64,000 nucleotides of DNA, taken from Rhynchonema sp. JSB1_4. Taxonomy: Eukaryota > Nematoda > Chromadorea > Monhysterida > Xyalidae. Where the stretch lies: the NCBI GenBank assembly GCA_030248065.1, contig JASAMV010002011.1, positions 1 through 64,000 of the forward strand. Reading direction: 5' to 3'. Positions 22,031 to 34,036 of the stretch are shown here, piece after piece. The notes under the pieces were generated by a model, which saw only the letters and a list, made by a program, of their open reading frames with translations, had not been told where the DNA came from and did no database searches. A program made the translations under genes and the position numbers. Numbering within the stretch: position 1 is the stretch's first letter; the number at the start of each line of letters is the position of its first letter.

Positions 22031-25000
22031 ATGACCAACAGCTCGAGCTCATTGAAATGGGAATGGGAGCAGCGCAAGAATCACTGGGTGCGATACGATG
22101 ATTCGTTGGCAAATTCGTTCAATAAATCCTTCGGTACCGAGCCAAGTGAAGACGCATTCGTAAAAATCGAGGGCCATAACGGTCCGACAATGAGTTTCAA
22201 TCCCAAGAAAATGGTGGTGAAAAGCGCTGACACGGGATTCGAGCGCGCTGTGCGCTGTGTGATCATCGCTGGAAAAGCCGAGGGTGATCGTGAGTTGAAT
22301 ATTGCTTTGTTTGTTGGTTTGGTTTTGATTTGGTTTTTTCTGTTTGAAAATAATGCGGCGCTGATTGCCATGCCACTTTTGACATTCAAACCTAACCAGT
22401 TGTAAGTTTCCAATCAGAAAGCGTGCGCATGAAGCAAAACCGACGTTTTGCAGGATTAATGTCCTTCCTTCCGATTTTACAAGTTTAGTCAACCAACAGA
22501 ATGCACATTGTTGATGTTGATTGTTGATTGATTGACCACACATATGAACAATTTCTAAATCGACAAAGCATGTATCCGATTTGATAAACAAGCTACGCTT
22601 CACTAGTTTCAGTAATGAAGCAAAGATGCTTTCCATTTCCCCTGTTTCTCAGTGGGTGGGTGCCGATGCAATAAATCAATCAATATTTCCCACTTCCACA
22701 GCCCCGGCATCGCACGTCAGTTGGCAATGGCAAGACGAACAACAACAACAACGGTGGCACAGCCACGCACCAGAGCAGGTGGAATTGTTGGAGAAAGCAC
22801 ACCATCAAAACGCACAGGACACGAACGTGTGTCTGGTGATGAACCATCAGTCGTACACGGTTGATTTGGTGACGATGACGCAGACAAATGATGTGACTGG
22901 GGTTTCACGAAAGGTTGGCGGTCTTTTCAGTCGGTATCGATAGGATCGGACGTTATTTTAATGCGCATGCTGGTCATTTGAAGTCATTTGCGGAGTTTTG
23001 ATTGAACAAAGCGGTTTACGCCCGTCGTAGGTGCATATTTGTGTCGGACGCAAAACATTTCATTGTTTTTGTTTAGCATGGCACTTGGTGTTGTTATTTA
23101 CTGCACAAGCTATTGCGTTCGTTCTCTAATTACGACGTCGACAGACAACACATGCACTCGCCGTCTGACTGGCTGGGTGATGTTTCACAAGATTTCCATC
23201 CCACTTCAGATCCGACGAATCGCGAGCGAAGCCAGTACGATCGTTCGGCAGCCATCGGTGCGCAACACACGGTCTGCGTCGAGATCAACGACAACGAATG
23301 ATGATGAGCCGGTTCGAGACAGGAACCCAGCCAAGCGACCGGCATCAAACCAAGAGAATCGGATCGAGGACGATGACAAAACCGAGACAAAACCGAAAGT
23401 GAAAAAGAGTCGACAACGCTCGACAGCGGGCAGTCAAGATCAGAAACCCAGCACGTCGAAAAAGTCGACCGCCTCCAGCGCCGCAGCTGCGGGTGGGGAT
23501 CAAACAAAAAGTTGGTGGTGCTGGTTAAGCTTTGCAATAATCGCGCGATGAATCACAATCACAGTCACTTTGATTACCGCATCGTGTGACAAGACAGTGA
23601 GTCACATTTTCATGTGATGTGCTTCAAGTGGCGTAGGTCTGTGTTCTTGTGTGATGAAATGAGCGCTACACCAATTGAACCATTTTAGCTTATCATACAC
23701 GCAAACGATGACATGGCTTTTTGAAAACGTCCACGTGTCGCAATCGAATCCGCCAATTTCTCAAATTTCCAACACCTTGAAATAATATTTTTATCTCTCA
23801 GGCGCGAAACGCAAAGTGCTGGTGAAGGGTCTGGCGCCAGTCGACAGCGACTGCACGACAAAGGTACATACAGCGCATGTGTATGTGGAGGGACACGATA
23901 TTTACGATGCTATGCTCAATCAGGTTTGTGCAATTTGGATGATGGTGTTTTCTTTTCTTTTTTTCAATCTTGAAACTTCAATATTGCATACTTCACACAG
24001 ACGAACATCGCACAAAACAACAATAAGTATTATTTGATGCAACTGCTCGAAGATGACAATGCCAAATCGTACAGTGTCTGGTTCAGATGGGGGCGGGTTG
24101 GATACAAGGTTGGCGGTTGTGTATCGTCAGGGTCCAGCGCCCGTTAGCTTTGTTTCATGCTTAGGCTTAGGCGTAGGCGGCTAGCCCCTATCAAATCACT
24201 CAGCGTATCCCTAAGCCTAAGCCTAACTCGAAGTGAAAGCCCAAGACTTGGACCCTAATGATAAACAACCAAGGTTGGCGTTGCTGGCTGGCTGATGTTT
24301 CAATAAACGTTCAGCGACTGTTTTAATAAATCGGAAAACACTGCGAATGTGCACAAATTTTCAGGGTCAAACCAATCTGATCGCCTGCGGTCCAAACTTG
24401 GACGAAGCCAAACGAATTTTTTGTCAGAAATTCGTCGACAAAACGCGCAATGACTGGGGCGATCGGAAGAAATTCGTGAAAACACCGGGCAAATATGACC
24501 TCGTTCATGTAAGTCCTAAGTTTTCAGACATATTTTAGGTGCAATTAGCTGCAACGTTTTCTTTGTTTGCACGTAAGGGCTCGACCAGACAGACCCAAAC
24601 CCGAAAATGCAATTTTTCTATGTCCGTATTTCGGGTTTCCCGGTTTTTTTTTTGAAAACCTGAAACCCGAAATATGGACGTTGAAAAATTCACATTTCGA
24701 GTTTCCGGTTACGGGTCTATCTGGCCGAGCCCTTAGAAGCAGAAAGCTGGGTGCACTAAATTCTACCAGCTTTGAGCAGGTTATGCAGTTATGCGGAAAA
24801 ATTTTGAAATGAAAAACCCGTATACAGTGGCGGTCGGTTCTTTTCCGAGCTTGTCTATTAGGGCGGGCTTAGGTTGAATCCGGAAACCGGAATCCGGAAT
24901 TATTTCCGGAAAACGCATTATTTTTGCATGTAAATTCTTGCGTTTTCCTGAAATTTTTCCGGAACCGAGAAATGCTTTGCATTTTTGCATGCAAATTATT

Positions 25001-28000
25001 TCCGGATTCCGGATTTAACTTAAGTTCGCCCTTACGCAGCCTTTTGTTCAGCTGCGTGCACATTTCTTGTATTTGCTGATGCGGTTCTACCAATTTTGCC
25101 TAGCCAGACAAGATTATTTTGTCTGGAAACAGGTTTTTGATGTTGTGGTGGATGCACCCTCCACCCTTTCACCTCCACAAAGAAAGCGCGCGGACACCAA
25201 TTTCGGTAGTGGCCTGAACTGTTTTGAAAGGTTCCCTATTTGTTCTGTAATTCTTCATCGTAATCGTATGGGGAAAATGTAGTTTCAATTTGCTGTCTTC
25301 AGATGGACTACGGCACGCAAGCTGAAGCCAACGCTGAGCCGGCACCAAAGAAAACCAAATCGGCGGAGCCGAAAAAAGAAGTGCCCGAATCAAAGTTGGA
25401 TGTGCGAATTCAAGCGTTGTTGCAATTGATTTGCGACATTCGCTCGATGGAGCAAACATTGGTCGAGCTGGAGTATGACGCTGCACGGGCGCCTTTGGGT
25501 TAGATTTTCGCGTTTTTTTTCGGCTTTTTTGGTATCGAATTTGGTGATGCCGATAATGGGTCATCGAACGTTCTGAATTTGTTGAATTATAATTATTGTT
25601 ATCTGCCAGCTGTTCTGATGCCCTAACGCTGCTGGGACTTCGAAAGCAGTAAATCACGAAAAGTTGATGGTTTTCAATAAATCATGTCACCTGACCAAAA
25701 CATAGGCCATTGCACTTTGCTGGCATGGTTGGGATGGGATCGAGCTTGGTTGCGCCCGAGGGGGTGCACAGTGGGTTCGGCCATATCTTGCGATTTTGCG
25801 CCTTCTGTGATTTTGTGCAGCGTAAACGTTGCCTGCATGTGAGCTGTGAGAAACTTTTACGCTGGTCAAAACCACAGAAACAACAAAATCGCACGATATG
25901 GCCGAACCAATTTCGTACATCCAACAATGCCAACAAAGTATGTACCGGCCGTCATTTGTCAGAACAAGTTGGCGCCCTACTCCGCGTTTTTCTCATTTTT
26001 GGGTGGTTAGCGATGTTTCCTGACTAGGTGACTTGAAAAGTACCAAACGCCACCCAATCACATGCACTTGTACCATGAAACCTTTTCCAGGCAAACTGAC
26101 CAAACAACAAGTGAAAAACGGCTACAAAGCCCTCAAACGCATCGAGCAATTGATTGAGTCGCGCAAGTATGGCTCGGAGCTGGTGCATGCCTGCAGCGAC
26201 TACTACACCCGAGTGCCGCACTATTTTGGGTTGGTTTTTGTTTTCTCATTTTCAATCTTAGTTAGTTAGTTTATTGCGTCGGCACCAACTCAATAATACA
26301 TAAATAAGAAGATTAAGTGAAAGAAGCATAATTACAAGACCGGGTGTGGAGTTTACGGACATGAAAATAAATACAAAACAGGGTGTGCAAGCTACGGGAT
26401 GAAAAATAAATGCAAAACCAGGACAGGTAAGGGTGAGAATCATTTTCAATCTTCGTGTCCAGTGGATTGCACGCAGGTGGTCTGGTGCATTCGCACTGAC
26501 GATGTCAGATGCACCGCCTGTCTATGACAAGAACACAAAACAAGCTGACTGCTGTTGTTTGTTGTGCACTGGTTCGTTGACGAATATGTTGTTGTGCATG
26601 TACAGGGTGTGGCAAAAGTTGCTTCTTAGCCTGATTGATCTGTGGGCTTCGGCGGTGGTTTCGTGCATCAAGAAATAATGTGGTTCACCTCAGAAATGTT
26701 TAACGGCTAACATAAGAATAGCAGTGGGAATGAACAAAAACGATTTGACGTCGTTATGGAACAAAGCAGAAGCACATAAGCATAATTGAGCATATAAGCT
26801 ATATATTTATCAAGGTTGCTGAATGAACTGCTGACGATCGCTGGCCGTCAACCCAGTTTGATCTCACTGAATCCACATTCTCAGCCCTGTGAATATTTTT
26901 TGTACTTATTATAGAAAGCGAAATTTAAAGATCCTTTCAAAAGACAATACATTACGATCTGCACGGCGTAGATGTCGGTTCCAGACCTTAATCGTTAGCT
27001 TAGCTGCTGTCGCTAGAGCTAGTACATGCATAATGCGCTTTTCGGATCAGGCAACGCATTTGAAAAGTTTCTCACAAAGGTGTTGTCAGAGTTTACGAGA
27101 TATTCACAATTCGCTCCTCATTATGTGGTCGAGCGCAGACTGCAAGCAAGCTATATGGTCGGGTCGCAGGGAGGATGATATTGCGCTATATAAATGCATA
27201 ACGATACGATGCATAACTATGTATTCCGCGACTTTTCAGGCCCGGAAGTTCCGGCCCAACCTTCTCAGGCCCAGTTTTTCAGACCTAGCATATTTGACCC
27301 ATTTATAGGCTCAGGCTGCAGCCGTGCCTGAATCGGCCGGGCCAGAACCTGTGCCCCGGGACTGAACCGTCGCACAATAATAACTCTGATTTCAATCTGT
27401 ACAGCATGCGCCAGCCGCCACTCATCAAAACCACCGACGCGGTGGCTCGCGAGCTGGAGTTGCTTGAAACATTAGATGACATCGAAGTGGCCATTCGCAC
27501 ACTACAGTCGGCCGCCGGACAGTCGGACTTGAATCCAGTCGATCAGCGATATTCGGCGATGAAATGCGAACTGACGCCGATGGATAGGGAGGATGGGGAC
27601 TTCAAGGTTGGCGCTGGGTGATGTTGGAAAGTTCAGGCCAGTGTGATGGCAGGGGGTCCCCCCCCGGCCTGATTGCGACCTCTGATCCCGGCTGTCCACT
27701 GCTGCATTCACTTTGATGCAGTGTAGTTCCTGGGGGGAGGGGGTCCCCCCTCGGGTACGTCTGTTCGCCCTCCATGGTACGCCTGCCCCACTGTTCCCCC
27801 TCCGGGTACGTCTGCTCCCCCAATTTTTACCTAAGATAGGCAAATTTTGGCCTAAAATAGGCATTTTTAGGCATAAAATGAGTGATTTTTAGGTCAATGT
27901 TGTCAAAAATCGCCAAAACACCCTTTTTATTGAAATTTTTTTCCAAAAGGGGCAAAAATGGGTCAAATTTTCGACCTCAAAAAATGACTTTTATCCAAGT

Positions 28001-30091
28001 TTGGGTCCTCCCCCCCTTCCCCCCAGGTGGGTACGTCTGTTCCCCCTCCGAAAAAAGGGGTACCGCCTGTTCCCCCTCCGGACCAGGAACTACACTGCTT
28101 TGATGAGTACGTGGTTCACCGTCTACGACGATATTGTTTCGCAGCCGCATAATACTCAATAATTCAAAAGTAATAGCCGCTGTCCACTATTATAATTCAA
28201 AATTAATTCAAAAAGAAAATATCCATATCCATAGGCCATCGAAGAGGCGCTGCTAACCACGCACGCGCCAACGCACGTGATGTACAAGATGAAATTGCGA
28301 AATGTGTACGTGGCGAAACAGTTAGATCACGAGTTTGATGAGTCGATTGATAACAGGTTGGTTGGTGGGTGATGCTTTTTCTTTGTTGTTGGTTGCTCGC
28401 TATCTGGGGATGTTTCTGCTGGTAAATCATAGATTAGTAATTTTTCTTAGCTAATAGCTAATAGTACTGTCGTCACGCCGTGCCCCCCCCCCGTTTGGTC
28501 CACTTGGCCCTTGAAGGGGGCTACCGTTTCAAAGTGGTCGAATCAACAATAACACATGAGCTTCAAACGAGCGCGAAAGTAATACATATGATTTGACGAC
28601 AAAATGTGACGACATGATTGGACGGCATTGCTATACGCCTTTTTCGTTGGCTTGTTGATATATTTTGGTCCCGACAGAGAACATAAGTATGGACTGTCAG
28701 GAGATATGGCTAAATTGGAACCAATATCTGTCGATCATCATGAAAAAGATTTCACTTTCATTTAGGATCAGTGTTTGCTGTTAGTATTCAGTCTGCAAGA
28801 GTTTTCAATTAAGGCATGCGTAAATGTTTTATCACATCTCTATATTTACCCGCAAACATTTTAAGTATCAGCTATTCGCCGCCTGATTGCTTGAGCGATG
28901 AGCCGATAACTGAAACGATAATCCAACATGACCACGATTCATAGTTTCTGGCCGACTGAACCAACAAGTGCACAAACTAACCAACAAACCAAAAATATCA
29001 ATATTTTTCACCAATTCCAGACTACTACTGTGGCACGGCAGTCGCACCACTAACTGGTACAGTATCCTGTCTCGCGGTTTGCAAGTGGCGCCACCCGAAG
29101 CGCCGGTTACCGGGTACATGTTTGGCAAGGGAATCTATTTTGCTGACATGGCCAGTAAATCGGCCAACTATTGCATGCCGAATCGACAGAAGAATATCGG
29201 ACTGGTTACGTTGTCGGAGGTGAGATTATGCGCTATTTTCACACGGCGTTTTTTGTTGTTGTTGTTCTTTGTATTTGTTCTGTAAAGGGCGGCGTGACTG
29301 GGCATATGTGGGCTGTAGCAAGTTTGAAGGCATGCGTGCATAACAACTATGGCAAGCCAACCTCAATTTTGGGCCGCATTTGACGACAGTGTTGATGGAC
29401 CAGTTTCGACTCTTGCATTGTAATAATTCTTCCTTTCATTGTGCTCGTCGAAACTAGTGATCCAAAGTGGTGTGCCATTTCTCACAAAATGTGGTCCTGG
29501 TAAATGTGACCCCCATTACCAATCACGAGCTAAAATGGAAACATCACAATGCGGTTTTTGTATGACCCAGGTGGCCCTGGGCCGGCCCAACGAACTCTAC
29601 GCGGCCGACTACCACGCCGACCGTCTACCGGCCGGATGTCAGTCGACGAAGGGTCTGGGCGAAAACATTCCCGATCCAGAGGGCATGAAAATTCTGTGAG
29701 TGTTTTCTTTTCTGGGTTGCTTTGCTGTTTTTTTAGGTCAATTGGATCGATGTTTATTGGACCTCTTCTTCGAGCACCCACACTGACGATGTTTTGGTGG
29801 TAAAATGAAGGGCTTCTATGTATTTGGTAACAAGTGACTCATTCAATGAATATGATAACCCTCCCAGGTTTCGTGCGGGAAACGTTTTTTTTTCAACAGA
29901 AAAATTCGCCAGTAAATTCTTCTATGTGTTGCAGTTCGGACGGCAGCCGTCTGCCATGCGGCAAATGTGTGTCGTCAGGCATCAAGGCCAAACATTCCGG
30001 CTACACGTTGCAGTACAACGAGTACGTCGTCTACAATCCGAAACAAGTGCGAATGCGGTATTTGCTCGAAATTGAATTTCTGTTCTCCTAA
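22031..30091 (+). CDS. poly(ADP-ribose) polymerase, WWE-WWE-WGR-PRD-ART architecture
   Basis: The enzyme transfers ADP-ribose from NAD+ to proteins, in this subfamily usually after DNA-break sensing in the nucleus. Thirteen exons join in phase: 22031-22289, 22702-22913, 23210-23510, 23802-23923, 24001-24108, 24365-24508, 25303-25498, 26091-26229, 27405-27606, 28235-28356, 29021-29219, 29571-29695 and 29935-30091, giving 761 residues. Exon 1 encodes a WWE domain ([16 protein letters not shown]). Exon 2 encodes a second ([14 protein letters not shown], then [19 protein letters not shown]). A charged linker (about 158-257) precedes the WGR domain ([10 protein letters not shown], about 258-382). 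The regulatory helical domain ([15 protein letters not shown]) and the ART domain follow. The H-Y-E triad is intact: His607 (LWHGSR), Tyr641 (GKGIYFAD) and Glu739 (YNEYVVY). The C-terminal half is PARP1/2-like; the tandem WWE front is unusual. Introns carry MITEs. Confidence 0.94.
24126..24262 (+). mobile_element. small foldback unit with GCTTAGGC repeats, PARP intron 5
   Basis: The outer inverted ends are AGGGTCCAGCGCCC and, at the right, CCAAGACTTGGACCCT. The inner parts GCTTAGGCTTAGGCG and CCTAAGCCTAAGCC also pair. No clear target duplication was found. Confidence 0.5.
24573..24737 (+). mobile_element. TA-flanked palindromic MITE, PARP intron 6
   Basis: It starts AGGGCTCGACCAGACAGACC and ends GGTCTATCTGGCCGAGCCCT, with TA on each side. 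The interior is also largely palindromic (AACCCGAAAATGC against TTCACATTTCGAGTTT). The whole element would fold into one long hairpin. Confidence 0.7.
24859..25034 (+). mobile_element. TA-flanked MITE family K, PARP intron 6
   Basis: The ends are AGGGCGGGCTTAGGTTGAAT and, at the right, TTAACTTAAGTTCGCCCT, with TA flanks. The interior alternates TCCGGAAA and TTTCCGGA motifs. A longer relative lies at 33708-34036. Confidence 0.65.
27719..28097 (-). mobile_element. hAT-like element family B, copy 3, PARP intron 9
   Basis: It starts CAGTGTAGTTCCTGG and ends CCAGGAACTACACTG, with a perfect CTTTGATG duplication (27711-27718 and 28098-28105). It is uninterrupted and 379 bp long, so it shows what family B looks like without nested insertions. 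Confidence 0.93.
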
Positions 30092-30545
30092 GTACTTGTT
30101 TGATTGTTTCCATGTGGGATTGGTCGTGCGAGAGAGACATTGCTAATTGTTCGGCGGGTGGTCAATAATTGTAGCTTGCCTGACTAGAAATATTGAAATG
30201 ATCAACAGTTAATTGATGCGGCTAATTTGTATACGTTAAATACCGCTGGTTCTTGTTGCCACGATCCACGAATGTAAAATCCAGGTCTGGCTAATGTTTC
30301 AAACAACTAATCTGCCGTTTTCGCTCGCCCATTTAGTACTAGGTTATTTTTGTACGGGTCAAGTGTTATATGCCATGCCACTGTACGGAGACCGTCGAAA
30401 ATCCCGAAAAAATCCTGGCAAGAAAAGCTGTACATACCTTCGTGGCAAAAAAAAACAGCAAAACCTTGCGAAGCAAATTTGATGATGACCATCCCGTATT
30501 TGCACGCGTGTTTTGACACATCGCGAAATTATTGCATAGTAAGAT

Positions 30546-30738
30546 ACAGTTCCGGGTGCAATTCTAGGCTGAAAGTTGAAGTCGCGTGCACGCAACTTCC
30601 TAGTACTAAAACATAGGCAGCGCACGCGCGAAACTTCGCGTGCACGCGAAGTTACTTCGACTTTTGCCTATACTTTGCACTGTTTCGCGCGTGCACGCGA
30701 CTTCAACTTTCAGCCTAGAATTGCACCCGGTACTGTAC
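30546..30738 (+). mobile_element. foldback MITE with about 50-bp inverted arms
   Basis: The left arm (TTCCGGGTGCAATTCTAGGC, then TGAAAGTTGAAGTCGCGTGC) is repeated in reverse at 30687-30738. The loop is short and contains further GTGCACGCGAAG repeats. The flanks are GATACAG on the left and CTGTAC on the right. Confidence 0.65.
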
Positions 30739-32110
30739 ACGTTTATTTTTTGCTTTGATCCAGTGCACCACTTATCCCACAACACCCTTGATGTCAAAGC
30801 ACAAACTCAAAAACCTTCAATCCCAATATGACCCCCACCAGAGGCATACTGTATTTATTTACATGACCCAGTCTGATGTGGTATTTGAGCCGCGCTTTGA
30901 ATACATGTCTCTGTCTGCTCTTATTATGTTTAGCCTTTTAATTTCCTTCGGGGTCATTGGCTGAATATAACTTTGATTCACATTGAAAGTCACCTACTTT
31001 ACCAGTAGCACCCAATTCTCTTGGATGGAAATGAAAAACAGCACCGAGCTGATTGTTGTTGTTTGGAAGAAAACGCGTCTTGTATGTAACTTACTAGAGC
31101 TCGAAATCGAAACGGTTACTTAAGTGCAAGCAAATGTGCCAATATGTTTGGTTTCACTCGGAAAGTTAACCTTCGCGATTTAACTATAGTTGGAAGATGC
31201 ACGAGGTATAGTACTGTGCCGATGCTGTCTTTCATTTCCACGTGTTGTGAGTTGTGACACTTGACTCACCCTTTAACGATATGGAAGCCCGTTGTTGTGG
31301 CACGCTGATTAATTTTCCAAGGAGTCAAGGCATAAAAATAAGGTCACAGTGGCACCTGATTGCTGGCGTGTTGGCCAATTAAAAAGGCCCCAAATTGACA
31401 CACCGTAACCCAAGCATTGTTGATTAAATCCGTTACTGCGAAAGACAACGCGGAATGCGGAAGTTGTGATTCAGCAAATGATCGATATTTAGTTTGCACA
31501 ATGTCTCTCTCTGACTGTTTGTGCGATGTTTTTTTAACAGTGTGATAACTGCATCAGTCCACTTACCTTTTGAATGCGAATGTTTCCAGCCTTTGTTTTC
31601 GCCTAAAGATTACGTAGGTGTATTGTATTGCTGTATCGTGAGCAGAATAGCTTATCGGCAACAACTAGAATAAGATTTGGTTTTGTTTTTTGTGGTTGCG
31701 TGTTGGATATAAATATTATAGCACAGAATTCAATGTCACCATTCGCATTGCATTGCGTGTTGTTCAGTTTCATGCTTATTCATTGTGTCTTCATATTAGT
31801 GTACGCGTTTCATCAAATTTTTTTTTGTGTCAAAGGCAATCGTGTTGTTTCATCTCGCCAGTTATTGTGCATCATCGTTTTGGTTCTATTCTGTTATCAC
31901 ACTTCATGGTTGTGTTTTTTTGCGTGTTGTTGCGCCGAGTCAACTTTCCTGGTTTTCCTTCTGAGTAAAAAATGTCTGCAAAAACAGTTTTGTGTTCTGG
32001 ACGCAAAAGAGCGGGAACATGCGCGGGTATTGAATACCCAGCTCTGGTTTAGGCTTTTTTTATCAGGCTTGGAGTTGCGTACAGACACCACAAGAGCCTA
32101 TCAAACAGTA
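30739..32110. other. intergenic stretch, no gene supported
   Basis: The longest ORF here (31628-32302, 224 codons) is Phe/Cys-rich, starts at a non-ATG codon, has no domain and runs into the dispersed repeat at 32115-32225. I read it as low-complexity T-rich DNA rather than a gene. Confidence 0.5.
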
Positions 32111-32114
32111 GCAG

Positions 32115-32225
32115 AGGCATACGGAGGCAAATTTGCCAGAGGCGTTCGCACTGACGAGCCCTGGCGCCTCGGCCTGTCTGCGAAAGCGGGACGAAACCGA
32201 TTAACATTACTGCACTGTGAGGGCT
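32115..32225 (+). repeat. dispersed repeat R (GCGTTCGCACTGACGAGCCC)
   Basis: The segment with GAGGCGTTCGCACTGACGAG, then CCTGGCGCCTCGGCCTGTCT, recurs at 33500-33600 and 50215-50310. More divergent forms are near 26490 and 42860. It carries no RNA polymerase III boxes that I can see and may be a fragment of a larger element. The interval up to 33700 holds nothing else I can call. Confidence 0.55.
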
Positions 32226-33707
32226 TGGCGTCATTGTATCACGTGTGCACTTTGTATCCCGCACGACTTTGTCACACGTTCAGTCATTTGTATCCCGTAT
32301 AAATGTGGCGGTGCCGTTGATAAAGCATGTTCGATGACGAAATGTAAAGAAGTAAAAAATAGGTTCTTATACATTTGTGATCAATGTATAACCCTGGTCT
32401 CAAGGCTGATTAAGGTTTGGAGTAGCCTCAGACAAGTCTTCCTTGCTGGAGCCTAAGCCTAAAGCTGAGATGAACACAAGGCCACAACTACATAGCCTAA
32501 TGTCAGAATATAATAACTGAGTTGCTGATGTTGTTGTTGTTGCTGTTCAACGTTTTCATCACCTGGTCTGGTGTGTGAACTCTTAATCCACGTGGAGTCC
32601 CAAATAAAAAATTACACAGGATACAAAGTCGCACTTGATACAAAATCGTATGGGGCTACAAAGTATACTCTGGCAAAAATCTAGGGAGGAAGTTTTCAAA
32701 CGCGTTGCCTGAACTGTAAAGCGCACGCAGCTCGCGCATCCAGCAGAGTTTCGTTGCAAATCACTACGTTAGAATTCTGTGTTGTGTTGAGTGATTGGCA
32801 GTCACGTGCAGCTGATACACCCATAATGCGCTTTACGATCAGGCAACACGATTGAAAACTTCTCTCTAGAGGGCATTGTCGGAGTTACCGCCCGCGATAC
32901 AGTGGCGCGGGAGCGATGTAAGCGTTTGCTGGGTGTGTGTAACCGTGGCCGTCATACATACGTGCTCCACAGCATCCGCGGTGAAACGACCGTGGTCTCC
33001 GCAAGAAATATTAGTTTTGGAGCGGTTGGCAGACAGGGCTAAACTGTCGACCGTTATTGGATCACTGTGGAAAATTAACTCTGCCAATGAGTTCACTGCA
33101 CACGTACAGTAACCGGGTAGGTATAATACCGCGTGCAATGAGACACGACGTTTACGCAGAAGTAACGATGGCGCTGGAGGCACAGAAAGCCATCGATTGG
33201 TAACATTGTCACCCACCGTATCAAGGTTTTACTGATATTCTTACTTCAAGATTTCATCACACAATTTTTGCCTATGATCAAAACGGAGCGCTGTGTTTAG
33301 CCCGTGCTTGGTATAGCCGTGTACTGTATGTAAGTCACATCATGTGATGTGATCGGTCGGATCTGTCTTGAAGACAAACAACACTGTTTCACACTGGCCG
33401 CCAAAACGTTGTTTTTATGTGACGCGACTGTAACATCACCCAGCTGGCCATGTGCTCCGATGATAGCAGTGTGTTGTGGACTGTGCGTGCACTTGTAGCC
33501 AGAGGCGTTCGCACTGACGAGCCCTGGCGCCTCGATCCTGTCTGCGGAACCAAAGCGAAACAGACCAACATTATTACACTCAATTGCACAGCACAAGTGT
33601 GTGCACTGTACATGCATTGTAAACTGTGCACACGCAAGTCAGATACTGTCTTCTGTTGGTGGGCAAAACAGACACATCACGTCATGTGTCACTCAAAACC
33701 GGCTAAG

Positions 33708-34036
33708 GGCGAACTTGGGCTGAACACGGAATCCGGAAATATTTCCGGTTTCCGGATGAAATTTTTATTTTTGCGTTTTCGGGAAATATTTCCGGATTTC
33801 GATTTCCGGATGAATTTTGCGGAACACGGAATTAACCTTCAACCAGATTTCAGTTCACTGTGTTTTCAAAGGAGTGCAAAACATTTCAGAGTGCTGTTTT
33901 TTCATATTTCATCCGGAAACCGCAGTCCGAAAATATTTCCGCAAAACGCAGATGCTGTTCCGCATCCGGAAATAGATCAAAGTTTTTGCATGTAAATATT
34001 TCCGGATTCCGTGTTCAACATAAAGTCCGCCCTTAC
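33708..34036 (+). mobile_element. TA-flanked MITE family K, longer copy
   Basis: It begins AGGGCGAACTTGGGCTGAAC and ends, inverted, with AAAGTCCGCCCT; TA flanks both sides. The interior is dominated by CCGGAAATATTTCCGG motifs in both orientations. From here to 36096 I see no gene; a family L fragment lies at about 34090-34180. Confidence 0.65.

Noticed and set aside
21523..22112. Minus-strand ORFs of 184 and 120 codons overlapping PARP exon 1
   Set aside because: They are antisense to a confident WWE-coding exon and continue into the C-rich end of a transposable element.
31628..32302. 224-codon open frame, the longest uninterrupted frame of the gene-poor 30-51 kb region
   Set aside because: It starts at a non-ATG codon, is Phe/Cys/Val-rich as expected of T-rich DNA, shows no domain, and its end lies in dispersed repeat R.
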